Source: Flavobacterium aeripolare | GTDB lineage: Bacteria > Bacteroidota > Bacteroidia > Flavobacteriales > Flavobacteriaceae | DNA: 64,000 bases | NCBI RefSeq assembly: GCF_013294025.1 | Contig: NZ_JABSNL010000002.1 | Span: forward strand, 1 to 64,000 | Direction of reading: 5' to 3' | Shown: piece by piece, positions 16,811 through 25,404 of the stretch | How the letters are laid out: each line of letters starts with the position of its first letter | Position numbering within the stretch: the stretch's first letter is position 1 | Notes under the pieces: model-generated | The model's input: the letters and a program-made list of their open reading frames with translations, nothing else | Told to the model about the DNA's origin: nothing | Database searches by the model: none | Made by a program: the position numbers and the translations under genes

Positions 16811-17920
16811 TTATTTTGCGGTTATAAAGTCCTTTTCAAGTGGTGAAGTGGGTCTAGGATAAATCCTTCCTGATGAGTGATCTCTACGTGCGCCAGTTAC
16901 ACTTTTTAAAACATTAATCTCTTCACGCAATTTCAAAATACCTAGAAACCCAAAAATTAGTGCTTCTTTAAATTCAATTGTTTTTCTGTCTGGAATCACA
17001 ATATGTAGTAAAGGTAATTTCTCTTGAAGTTTTTCGATCAAGAAACTGTTGTAAGCTCCGCCTCCTGTAATTAAAATAGCTGCTTTTCTATTAGGCAAGA
17101 CTGCTGCGATTTGTTGCGCTATATGATGCGTAAATGTTGCTATCTTATCTTCGATACTAATTGAATAAGAATCAATAAGCGGAATTGCAATTTCTTGTAC
17201 AAATTCGTATCCCAATGATTTAGGGTGCGGTATTTTATAATAGTCAAGTTCGCTTAACTCCTGTAATAATTTAGTATCGACTTTAGCTTGTCTAGCAATT
17301 TTTCCTTGGTCGTCATAAGGTAGGTTTAATTGATTTGCATAAAAGTTTAATACGGTATTCACAGCACAAATATCATAGGCGATTTGGTTCCCGTCTTCAG
17401 TGTAAGAGATATTAGAAAACCCGCCTAAATTCATGCAATAATCATATTGATTGAAAAGTTTTTGATCACCAATAGGTACTAGAGGAGCTCCCTGACCACC
17501 TAGCGCTACATCGTCTACTCTAAAATCACAAACCACAGTTTGATCAATTAATAAAGCGATCTCCTTTTGGTTTCCTATTTGCAAAGTGATACCTTTATGA
17601 GGTTGGTGTAAAATAGTATGGCCGTGAGAGCATACAGCATCGATAGTATGCAATTTGTTTGTAGTGATAAATCGCTTTATAATGCTAGCTAGAGTAATGG
17701 TATACGCATTGTTTAGATGTGATAATGATGTAGCGTCGAGATTTAGAGCGTTTTTCAACTTTTCTACCCAGTCATCGCTGTATGCAACCGTTTGGGCTTC
17801 CAGGATTTTAAATTGCCAAATTCCGTCAATGATGGAAAATTGTATATGAGCGAGATCGACTCCATCGAGGGAAGTTCCTGACATAACTCCGATAACGTTA
17901 TAGTTTTCTTTTATCATCAT
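16811..17920 (-). CDS. anmK: anhydro-N-acetylmuramic acid kinase
   Basis: AnmK phosphorylates and hydrolyses 1,6-anhydro-MurNAc from recycled peptidoglycan to MurNAc-6-phosphate. The 369-residue sugar-kinase-fold protein has the phosphate loop VMSGTSLDGVDLAH near residue 12, VDDVALGGQGAPLVPIGD with the catalytic-site Asp, MNLGGFSNIS, and ITGGGAYNSFL near residue 284. Length is standard. Two adjacent ATG codons are possible starts. It is a single gene between the dehydrogenase and the divergent acyl-CoA dehydrogenase. Confidence 0.94.
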   Translation of the reverse strand: MMIKENYNVIGVMSGTSLDGVDLAHIQFSIIDGIWQFKILEAQTVAYSDDWVEKLKNALNLDATSLSHLNNAYTITLASIIKRFITTNKLHTIDAVCSHGHTILHQPHKGITLQIGNQKEIALLIDQTVVCDFRVDDVALGGQGAPLVPIGDQKLFNQYDYCMNLGGFSNISYTEDGNQIAYDICAVNTVLNFYANQLNLPYDDQGKIARQAKVDTKLLQELSELDYYKIPHPKSLGYEFVQEIAIPLIDSYSISIEDKIATFTHHIAQQIAAVLPNRKAAILITGGGAYNSFLIEKLQEKLPLLHIVIPDRKTIEFKEALIFGFLGILKLREEINVLKSVTGARRDHSSGRIYPRPTSPLEKDFITAK

Positions 17921-17939
17921 GCTAAATTATAAATCAAAA

Positions 17940-17970
17940 TTGAAAATTTCATAAGAATAAAGTATCTTTG
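17940..17970 (+). promoter_or_regulatory. candidate promoter for the acyl-CoA dehydrogenase
   Basis: TTG at 17940-17942 and TATCTTTG at 17963-17970, spaced by 20 bases, match the Flavobacterium consensus. Transcription would begin near 17975, leaving a leader of about 160 bases before the ATG at 18136. Confidence 0.6.
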
Positions 17971-18135
17971 ACTACTTTTTTTATGTATATAGGTAGTAAA
18001 GTTAAACTACATCAAATATTCATCAATTCTCAAGCTTTGAAAAATACTGTGTTGAATGCTGTTTAAGTTGTAAATTTACATCAAAAGAAAAGGAATAAGA
18101 AGAATAAAAAAATTAATAAAAAACGAAATAGAATT

Positions 18136-19275
18136 ATGGATTTTAATCTAACCGAAGAACAATTAATGATTCAACAAGCAGCTAAAGATTTTGCTGTAGC
18201 AGAATTGTTGCCAGGAGTTATTGAACGTGACGAACATTCAAAATTTCCGACTGAACAAGTTAAAATGATGGCTGATTTAGGCTTCATGGGAATGATGGTA
18301 GATCCTAAATATGGTGGGTCAGGTTTAGATAGCATTTCTTATGTTCTTGCAATGACTGAAATAGCTAAGATAGATGCCTCTGCAGCGGTTATCATGTCAG
18401 TTAACAATTCACTAGTATGTGCAGGTTTAGAGAAATATTGTAGTGAAGAACAAAAAATGAAATATTTAGTTCCTTTAGCTAAAGGAGAAGTAATTGGTGC
18501 TTTTTGTTTATCTGAGCCAGAAGCTGGTTCTGACGCTACGTCTCAAAAAACAACAGCTATCGATAAAGGAGATTATTACCTTTTAAATGGTACAAAAAAC
18601 TGGATAACAAACGGATCTACGGCTTCTACTTATATTGTAATTGCACAAACTGATATTGAAAAAGGACACAAAGGAATTAATGCTTTCATCGTTGAAAAAG
18701 GATGGGCAGGATTTGATATTGGTCCAAAAGAAAGAAAAATGGGTATTCGTGGATCAGATACGCACTCATTAATGTTTAATGATGTAAAGGTTCCTAAAGA
18801 AAATAGAATTGGTGCTGATGGATTTGGATTTGCGTTTGCAATGAATGTCTTGAATGGAGGAAGAATTGGTATCGCTTCTCAAGCATTAGGTATCGCTACT
18901 GGAGCTTATGAAGTTGCATTGAAATATTCTCACGAAAGAAAAGCATTTGGTAAGGAAATTTTTAATCACCAAGCAATAGCTTTTAAATTAGCTGATATGT
19001 ATGTAAAAGTTACTGCGGCTAGATTATTAGTAATGAAAGCAGCGTGCGAGAAAGATGCAGGTATGGATATTGCACACTCTGGTGCAATGGCAAAATTATA
19101 TGCTTCTGAAATTGCTTTAGAAGTAGCAAACGAAGCGGTTCAAATTCATGGTGGTAACGGATATGTTGCTGAATACCATGTAGAACGTATGATGCGTGAT
19201 TCTAAGATTACTCAAATCTATGAAGGAACTTCAGAGATTCAAAGAATTGTAATTTCTAGAGGTTTGACTTCATAA
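18136..19275 (+). CDS. acyl-CoA dehydrogenase
   Basis: A flavoprotein that makes the first double bond in fatty-acid or branched-chain acyl-CoA breakdown. The 379-residue protein spans the whole family fold: helical N-terminus (FNLTEEQLMIQQAAKDFA), the FAD-binding CLSEPEAGSDA segment near residue 129, the NGTKNWITNGS beta domain, and the C-terminal YEGTSEIQR region holding the catalytic Glu typical of short-chain enzymes. It is monocistronic and ended by a terminator. Chain-length preference is not determinable by eye. Confidence 0.93.
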   Translation: MDFNLTEEQLMIQQAAKDFAVAELLPGVIERDEHSKFPTEQVKMMADLGFMGMMVDPKYGGSGLDSISYVLAMTEIAKIDASAAVIMSVNNSLVCAGLEKYCSEEQKMKYLVPLAKGEVIGAFCLSEPEAGSDATSQKTTAIDKGDYYLLNGTKNWITNGSTASTYIVIAQTDIEKGHKGINAFIVEKGWAGFDIGPKERKMGIRGSDTHSLMFNDVKVPKENRIGADGFGFAFAMNVLNGGRIGIASQALGIATGAYEVALKYSHERKAFGKEIFNHQAIAFKLADMYVKVTAARLLVMKAACEKDAGMDIAHSGAMAKLYASEIALEVANEAVQIHGGNGYVAEYHVERMMRDSKITQIYEGTSEIQRIVISRGLTS

Positions 19276-19299
19276 GGTAAGCTTCGTATAAAGTATTTT

Positions 19300-19339
19300 A
19301 AAATCCATTTTCCTTAATTAGGAGAATGGATTTTTTTTT
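19300..19339 (+). terminator. acyl-CoA dehydrogenase terminator
   Basis: Arms AAATCCATTTTCC and GGAGAATGGATTT with a 7-base loop, then a T-run. Confidence 0.88.
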
Positions 19340-19387
19340 GCCAATAGTGATGTGGAATATTTTAGTTGTTTTGTTTATTTTTGTACT

Positions 19388-20065
19388 ATGAAAAATATTA
19401 TTATTACAGGAACGAGTAGAGGTATAGGGTATGAAATGGCATTGCAGTTTGCTAATGCAGGACATAATGTTCTGGCAATATCTAGAAAAACACCACAACA
19501 GCTTGTTGATCACAAAAATATTGAGTGTCTCTCAGTCGATTTGTCTGAAGAAACACAATTAGATAAAGTAACCCATTTTCTTTCTACCACTTGGAAAAAT
19601 GTAGATGCTATCATTCATAATGCTGGTAGCTTAGTTAATAAACCTTTTCAAGAACTGAGACAAGCTGACTTTGAAAGTGTATACAAGGTAAATGTTTTTG
19701 CTGTAGCTAATTTGACACGTATCTGTATTCCGTATTTAAAAAAAGGAAGCCATGTTGTAACAATTAGTTCTATGGGTGGTATTCAAGGAAGCTTAAAGTT
19801 TGCAGGTCTTGCAGCTTACAGTTCTAGTAAAGGAGCTGTCATAACTTTATCTGAGTTACTTGCCGAAGAATATAAAGAGCAAGGAATATCATTTAATGTG
19901 TTAGCATTAGGATCAGTACAAACAGAAATGTTAGAAGAAGCTTTTCCAGGTTACCAAGCGCCTATAAAGGCAGTTGAAATGGCTGACTATATTTATAATT
20001 TTACGTTGACTGGGAACAAGTATTTCAACGGAAAAGTGTTGGAAGTTTCGTCTACTAATCCATAA
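19388..20065 (+). CDS. short-chain dehydrogenase/reductase
   Basis: A 225-residue NAD(P)-dependent oxidoreductase with the cofactor motif TGTSRGIG near the start, NAG in HNAGSL, the catalytic Ser (TISSMGG) and YxxxK (YSSSKGAV). I begin at the ATG at 19388, because the upstream ATG at 19352 would add residues ahead of the nucleotide-binding strand and lies upstream of the -7 box TATTTTTG (19376-19383). That box ends 4 bases before the ATG, so the mRNA may be leaderless. The substrate is unknown. The SprT-like gene follows 15 bases later, probably in the same transcript. Confidence 0.88.
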   Translation: MKNIIITGTSRGIGYEMALQFANAGHNVLAISRKTPQQLVDHKNIECLSVDLSEETQLDKVTHFLSTTWKNVDAIIHNAGSLVNKPFQELRQADFESVYKVNVFAVANLTRICIPYLKKGSHVVTISSMGGIQGSLKFAGLAAYSSSKGAVITLSELLAEEYKEQGISFNVLALGSVQTEMLEEAFPGYQAPIKAVEMADYIYNFTLTGNKYFNGKVLEVSSTNP

Positions 20066-20080
20066 AAGTTACTACTAGTT

Positions 20081-20680
20081 TTGATTGAAACACTTGCTAA
20101 ATATATTCCCGAACACGCTGTTAAACCTGTATTTGATTTAATAGTAGGCAACCAAGTACATTTAAAGATTGTAAATGAACGAGCCACGCGTCATGGTGAT
20201 TATAGAAAAGGTCCTAGCGGCAAACATGAAATAACGGTTAATTCTAGTTTAAATAAGTACAAATTTCTAATTACGCTTATTCACGAAATAGGTCACTTAG
20301 TTGCCTTTGAAAAGTTTGGTCGAAAAATCAAGCCGCATGGCCAAGAGTGGAAATACACATTTCAACAATTAATGGTGCCTTATATTAGACCAGAGATTTT
20401 TCCTAATCATCTTTTACCATTACTTGCGAAGCACTTCAGAAACCCTAGTGCAAGTAGTGATACTGATGCAAATTTAGCGCTAGCTCTAAAGCAATTTGAC
20501 AAGCAAAATGATAACAACTACGTTTTTGAAATTCCGTTTGGCAGCGTTTTCAGAATCAAAAACGGTAAGATATTTAAGAAAATGGCGGTGCGTACAAAGC
20601 GTTTCGAGTGTCTAGAAATAAGCTCAGGGAAATTGTATTTGTTCAATCCAAATGCAGAGGTTGAATTACTACCAAATTAA
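20081..20680 (+). CDS. SprT-like zinc metalloprotease domain protein
   Basis: A 199-residue protein with a SprT-like domain: LITLIHEIGHLVAFE supplies the HExxH zinc motif near residue 69, and a third ligand is likely the His in KPHGQEWK. SprT/Spartan relatives act on DNA-protein crosslinks in eukaryotes; the bacterial role is not settled. The only sensible start is TTG at 20081, since the conserved ETLAKYIPEHAV begins right after. It follows the SDR by 15 bases and ends at the left copy of the duplicated terminator. Confidence 0.82.
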   Translation: MIETLAKYIPEHAVKPVFDLIVGNQVHLKIVNERATRHGDYRKGPSGKHEITVNSSLNKYKFLITLIHEIGHLVAFEKFGRKIKPHGQEWKYTFQQLMVPYIRPEIFPNHLLPLLAKHFRNPSASSDTDANLALALKQFDKQNDNNYVFEIPFGSVFRIKNGKIFKKMAVRTKRFECLEISSGKLYLFNPNAEVELLPN

Positions 20681-20683
20681 AAC

Positions 20684-20724
20684 AAAAAACGGAGACTGAT
20701 TTTAAATCGATCTCCGTTTTTTTT
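20684..20724 (+). terminator. sprT-like terminator; left copy of the 37-bp direct repeat
   Basis: Stem CGGAGA/TCTCCG with inner GATTT/AAATC pairs, an A-run before and T-run after, so active both ways. Bases 20684-20720 recur without a mismatch at 29838-29874, in the same orientation. Confidence 0.9.
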
Positions 20725-20894
20725 ATCGGTTTCTCGTTTTCGGTTATATCCTTTACTTTTAACCTCCAATTCCGGAATGTAATTCAATAAAATTAGCCAT
20801 AGATGCAACTCAAGCGACAATTATGACATATTTTGGATATACAATTCTACAGAGATTTTATGTGTTATTCTCCTCGTATTTAATGGGGATAGTT

Positions 20895-21146
20895 TTATGA
20901 TCCGGCACTAAGAAAGTTGAGCGAGCTGACAATCCATAAAATAGGTTTCCAGAAAACAACATAGGTAATAATGGTCAGAATTGAGAATAGTGCCCAAAAC
21001 CCAAAATTGGCCTCTCTCACAAATGTTGGGAAAAATTCATTTAGTGCCACGTAAATCCCAAATGGAACAGCTAGAAAAGCAAAAACAACCCAAGCGGCTA
21101 ACTTGATAAAAAAAGCGATGCAATTCAATAAAAATTGTGCTAACAT
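20895..21146 (-). CDS. small two-span membrane protein, unknown function
   Basis: An 83-residue protein I do not recognise. It has a first hydrophobic span at about residues 5-33 and a second at about 48-77, with few charged residues between. It is a plausible gene given its coherent hydrophobic pattern and ATG start. It lies in the left part of the island, on the strand opposite to the dynamin operon. No partner is evident. Confidence 0.55.
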   Translation of the reverse strand: MLAQFLLNCIAFFIKLAAWVVFAFLAVPFGIYVALNEFFPTFVREANFGFWALFSILTIITYVVFWKPILWIVSSLNFLSAGS

Positions 21147-21338
21147 AATTAAAATTTGTGGTGACTTTTGTCACATTAATAGAATGGTGAAAAGAAGTAA
21201 TAAACATTTTGTAATTTCGACTTTATAAATTAGATGATATACAAATAAAACTCTGTCATTGAGTCGTTTGATTTAGTATGTTTTCTTGTAATTTTATTAC
21301 AGTAATTTTTCTACTCACTAACAATGTTTAGGAGTAGA

Positions 21339-21563
21339 TTATATAAAATAATCTCTTTTATTCTTTGTAGGTTCGTCGTCATCCATAGCTACAATTAACC
21401 CGCCAATAAGGAGTGTAAAGCCCGCGCCAATGATGCCGCCAATATTCCCTTTTTTTCCGGCGAATGATGCAATTGCCATTCCTGCCGCCGCACCTGCAGT
21501 TAGTAATTCACTAGCATTGCCTAAGTTTAATTCTGATTTAGATCTCTTTTCTGGATTTTTCAT
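21339..21563 (-). CDS. small glycine-rich membrane protein, unknown function
   Basis: A 74-residue protein starting MKNPEKRSKSELNLG, with an Ala/Gly-rich helix (about 16-34), a short basic turn (GKKG), a second Gly-rich hydrophobic helix (about 39-58) and the acidic tail DDDEPTKNKRDYFI. The glycine spacing suggests closely packed helices in the membrane. The frame could begin further upstream at 21623, but that adds a poor, non-conserved-looking extension, so I take the ATG at 21561-21563. The function is unknown. Confidence 0.55.
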   Translation of the reverse strand: MKNPEKRSKSELNLGNASELLTAGAAAGMAIASFAGKKGNIGGIIGAGFTLLIGGLIVAMDDDEPTKNKRDYFI

Positions 21564-21932
21564 AATTTTTGATTTAAAATTGATATTGCAATGATATTGC
21601 ATCCTACTGCCATTTTGTGTCATTATGAAAAAAAAGTATAAAAAATTCTTTTTACATTGGTCTATTTACTTTTTCCATGAGATGACAAATGAATTTATAT
21701 TTAGTCAAAGAGTTCCTAGTATAAAGCCGATACAATATGAAAATAGTACAACGTAATTGTACTAAATTGACCCTCGCCTGAAATTGCAAATAGGCGAACC
21801 AAAATGTATTTGGTATTATCTTGAAATGAAACGTAATAGAATATCTCTTACTCTAACTAGCATAAAAAAAAAGTAATGTGCTAACATCGTTTGGCGGTAT
21901 AATGATATATGTTTGTCAAAATTAAAAACGGA

Positions 21933-22844
21933 ATGGCAGCAACGCAAAATTTAAACCTCACTCAATTACGTAGAATTAGTTTGTTATTGGCCTATTTAAA
22001 GGACAATCCTTATAGTACTTTGGACGATATAATTGAAGCATTTAGAGAAAAAGACAAACAATTGACCGAGCGTACTTTTTACAGATTAAATCAAACCTTA
22101 AAAAAGGAGTATGATATTCTTATTGTATTTGACTATTTTAAAAATGGTTATTTTTTTGACGAAGAGAATAGTAGAAACTTAGAGTCTTTTCTAAGCTTGT
22201 TAGAACTAGTAACAACTGCCGAATTATTCTCCTCCAATCTTCAAGAGAAAAGCAAAACCCTAGATTATGTTGAGTTTGAAAATACAGCTTCGGTTGCGAG
22301 TATTCCCAATTTTAAAATCATTCTAAATGCAATTCAAATGCAGTTGCCAATCACTTTCTTGCACAATAGTTTTTATCATCTCAAACAAGAACAGTACAAC
22401 TTGAAGCCTTACTTCCTTAAGCAATATCAAAACCGTTGGTATGTGATTGGCGAAACCGAAAAAGGCTACCGTACCTTCGGAATAGATCGTTTGTCAGTTA
22501 TTAGTATGGGGTCGCAAAAATTCAAAGCCAAATCTGAAGAGGCAAAAGAGTTGTTTAGCAACGTGATCGGACTCAATTACACAGACCATAAACTGGAAAG
22601 GGTGCAATTAAATTTTCATATTTCTCAAAAACCATATCTTGAGTCGCTTCCACTGCACCGTACACAAAAGGAAATAGCTGCTATTGAGGATGACAGTTTT
22701 ACGGTAGAGTTGCTAATTCATCCTAATTTCGAATTCAACCAACAAGTTTTGAAGTACGGTAGTCTTGTTAAAGTTTTAGAACCGAAATGGTTAGTAGAAG
22801 AAATGAAAAAAGAACTAAAAAAAGCAGTGGCGAATTACAAATAA
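21933..22844 (+). CDS. WYL-domain transcriptional regulator
   Basis: A protein of about 303 residues with an N-terminal winged-helix-like region (LNLTQLRRISLLLAYLKDNPYSTLDDI...LTERTFYRLNQTL) and a central WYL domain (LKPYFLKQYQNRWYVIGETEKGYRTFGIDRL), followed by a C-terminal extension of the kind seen in BrxR/CapW-like regulators. WYL proteins sense ligands or nucleic acid and often sit beside anti-phage genes. An ATG at 21909 is possible, but it overlaps a -7-like TATGTTTG (21908-21915), so I favour 21933. It is upstream of and co-directional with the dynamin operon; whether it regulates that operon is inference. Confidence 0.8.
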   Translation: MAATQNLNLTQLRRISLLLAYLKDNPYSTLDDIIEAFREKDKQLTERTFYRLNQTLKKEYDILIVFDYFKNGYFFDEENSRNLESFLSLLELVTTAELFSSNLQEKSKTLDYVEFENTASVASIPNFKIILNAIQMQLPITFLHNSFYHLKQEQYNLKPYFLKQYQNRWYVIGETEKGYRTFGIDRLSVISMGSQKFKAKSEEAKELFSNVIGLNYTDHKLERVQLNFHISQKPYLESLPLHRTQKEIAAIEDDSFTVELLIHPNFEFNQQVLKYGSLVKVLEPKWLVEEMKKELKKAVANYK

Positions 22845-23157
22845 TTACTGCAAATAATTATATTTGAGAAAGTTGTACTGACAGAAAACTACTAACAATA
22901 ATAGCTGAATATCTATTGATATTATTTGTGGTTAATAACAATATAGTTATAGTTTAAAGATGCCAATGGATGTTGAACTTATATGCTGTTTGAATTTAAT
23001 TGGGGTAAGTGGTGATCAGTTTTTGTGAATTAATGTAATTATTTTAAAAAAAAACGGACCACAATGAGGGAAACCGTAATATAATGAGATGAAAAAATGA
23101 TATTCTTGCCTTATTTTCAAAAAAAGAACTAGTGAAATACATTTTACACCATAAAAT
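22845..23157. other. 313-base gap without a recognised gene
   Basis: AT-rich DNA between the WYL regulator and the HNH-like remnant. I see no frame or hairpin that I can support. Confidence 0.5.
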
Positions 23158-23616
23158 ATGCGAATCATGGACAAAGAAAGGCCATATTGCCGCACCGAAA
23201 TTTCTATTGCCTTTACTAAACGTAAAGCAGTAATGCAAGCAGAAGCCTTGATACGTAGTGGTGACGGTTGGGCTATGTACCAAGATTGCTATACCGGGAA
23301 AATACTCAGAGGCGGAGAACGTTATGACTACGAACACCTACGATCCTCTGAAGAAATCTTCATGAAATACAGACACATACTAACCAACGAGCAAATTGCA
23401 GAAGTAGTCAATTTCCCTGAAAATGTTGGAGTGACTTAAAGGACTATTAACCAGTCAAAAGGAAAAAGACGAATGGAAGATTGGTTGAATTCTTCATTAA
23501 ACAAGCCATAGTTGGGAGTCAATTTACAATATATTTTATCGAGCTTGAAGAAAGCGGATGAAGGGATTTTGAGAAATTATAATAATATATCAATCAAAAC
23601 AAAAATATTAAAATGA
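23158..23616 (+). pseudogene. HNH-nuclease-like gene broken by two in-frame stops
   Basis: A 93-codon frame (23158-23439) reads PYCRTEISIAFTKRKA, then a DxxH-type block (YDYEHLRSSEEIF), and stops at TAA 23437-23439. The same frame goes on to read RTINQSKGKRRMEDWLNSS, stops at TAG 23509-23511, then continues LKKADEGILRNYNN up to the dynamin start. DxxH followed by NxxKG is the layout of HNH endonucleases. I therefore read this as one gene with nonsense mutations (TTA to TAA and CAG to TAG would suffice). The 5' end may also be missing. A translated shorter product cannot be excluded. Confidence 0.6.
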
Positions 23617-25361
23617 ATTTAGAATTAAAAAGAATTATCGACACTTATGAATTTGATGCTTTAGCAAGTGAATTAGAAAGTACACAAAATGTTGAGAACA
23701 TCTACATCGGTGTATTGGGTGAATTTAGCTCTGGTAAATCATCATTGTTGAATAGTATTTTAGGGAAGAAAATACTTCCTGCAATGGACAAAGCAACTAC
23801 AAAATCAATTACTTATATAAAATCGGATACAGCTCAAGATTCAGAAGTAGAGTACTTTGAAATCTCTAAAAATGATAGCGAATTAAAAATTTCATTAATA
23901 GAATTTCAAGATATTGCTAAAGGTATTCGAGCAGGTGAATCTCTCGTTTCTGTTAAAAGTAATGATTTTTTAAATAAAGGATATATTTTTATAGATACAC
24001 CTGGAGTGAGTTCATTGGATCAAACAGATATTGACATTACTTATGGAATGTTACCAAAATTAGATGGAATTCTAGTCTGTATTGATTGTAATACAGGTAC
24101 TTTGAACGCAAGCCTGGAATTATTTTTGCAGAGACCTGAAATTGAGTTGATAAAAGATAAAATTATTTTTATACTTACAAAATCAGATCAAAAAACCACC
24201 GAAGGAATAAATAAAATTATTGAAGGTTTTAAAATAGATATCAATAAATACTTAAAAGTAGACGACATTGATTCTAGAATAATTTCATTTTCAGCGAATG
24301 ATATTTTTGAAAAAGAAAATAATAGTAGTAATGAGAAACTACTTGATTTATTTGAAGTTTCTATAAATTCAAGAAGAAATCACATAATCTCTCAGCGTCT
24401 AAAAGTTCAAGAGGAAACTTTGAAAAATAAAATTATAGATGCACTCAAGGATTTAAAAACAAAATTAAGTTTTGACAATTCTCAATTTAAAAAAGAAAGA
24501 ATAAAATTAGAAGAAGATATTGAAAGTTTGCAATTGCAAAAAAGCAATATCAAGAAAAAATTATCAAAATTTGAGGATTTATTATCTGATGAAGTTAAAT
24601 CAATTGGGAAAAGTTTTAGCTCGAGCATTAAATTAGAATTTGCAAGCGTGTCTCCGAATATGGAAAATTTAAGTGATTTATATAATCAATATACAGACAA
24701 TGTAAATGAATTAATTAGAGCAAATGTCCAGAGATTTTTTCAAGAATATAACATTGTTGACCCAGCAAATATAAATACTGATTTTGGAATTTTAACCTCA
24801 TCCATTAATTTAATTATTAAGACTAAAAATGCTTTTGCAGGCTTAACAACGGCAGTTGCAATTGCACTGGCAACTGGAGGTGCAGGTGCGGCTGCGAATG
24901 CTGCTGAAGCTACTGTTGCTACAAGTGCCGAATTAGGCGGTCAAGCTGCTTCAAAAGTAGTTGCAAGCCAAGCTGCTAAAGCGGTCGCAAAAGAAGCTGG
25001 TAAAACAATGATTAAAAAAGCTTTAGGTCAAAGATTAAAATCAATGGCTCTACAAGGTATTGCTGCATTAAATGATGGTGTAAAAGAAATAAATCCAATC
25101 GAACATATTGGAGCTTTTGTCGCTAATTTTGCTATCCAATCTAAAACAGAAATTGAAGTTTCGCAAATTGGTAGAAAAATTTTAAATAATACTATGGCTT
25201 CTATTGAAGATCAGATAAATTTATTATTTAAAGAGATTGAAGAAAAGGTGAAAATTCACGACAACAACTTAAGTGTCGCTTTTGAAAAATTAAAAAAAGG
25301 AAAAAATGAAGTAGAAAACACCAAACGTAATATTCAAGATGAAATTATTAAATTAAGTTAA
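23613..25361 (+). CDS. dynamin-like GTPase with putative membrane-insertion segment (first of three)
   Basis: A 582-residue large GTPase of the bacterial dynamin-like kind. G motifs: G1 GEFSSGKSS at 36-44, G2 Thr 62-63 (KATTKS), G3 DTPG at 128-131, G4 TKSD at 189-192. Long helical, coiled-coil-like stretches follow (about 260-335). Residues 408-465 form an Ala/Gly-rich hydrophobic region ending in a basic segment, resembling the membrane paddle of bacterial dynamins; a further helix runs to the C-terminus. It begins a run of four same-strand genes, 43 bases before the next. Family assignment is firm from motifs; the cellular role is unknown. Confidence 0.85.
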   Translation: MNLELKRIIDTYEFDALASELESTQNVENIYIGVLGEFSSGKSSLLNSILGKKILPAMDKATTKSITYIKSDTAQDSEVEYFEISKNDSELKISLIEFQDIAKGIRAGESLVSVKSNDFLNKGYIFIDTPGVSSLDQTDIDITYGMLPKLDGILVCIDCNTGTLNASLELFLQRPEIELIKDKIIFILTKSDQKTTEGINKIIEGFKIDINKYLKVDDIDSRIISFSANDIFEKENNSSNEKLLDLFEVSINSRRNHIISQRLKVQEETLKNKIIDALKDLKTKLSFDNSQFKKERIKLEEDIESLQLQKSNIKKKLSKFEDLLSDEVKSIGKSFSSSIKLEFASVSPNMENLSDLYNQYTDNVNELIRANVQRFFQEYNIVDPANINTDFGILTSSINLIIKTKNAFAGLTTAVAIALATGGAGAAANAAEATVATSAELGGQAASKVVASQAAKAVAKEAGKTMIKKALGQRLKSMALQGIAALNDGVKEINPIEHIGAFVANFAIQSKTEIEVSQIGRKILNNTMASIEDQINLLFKEIEEKVKIHDNNLSVAFEKLKKGKNEVENTKRNIQDEIIKLS

Positions 25362-25404
25362 TCATGAATCTAGGAAAGATAATTGAAAAATAACCCTCAG
25401 AACT

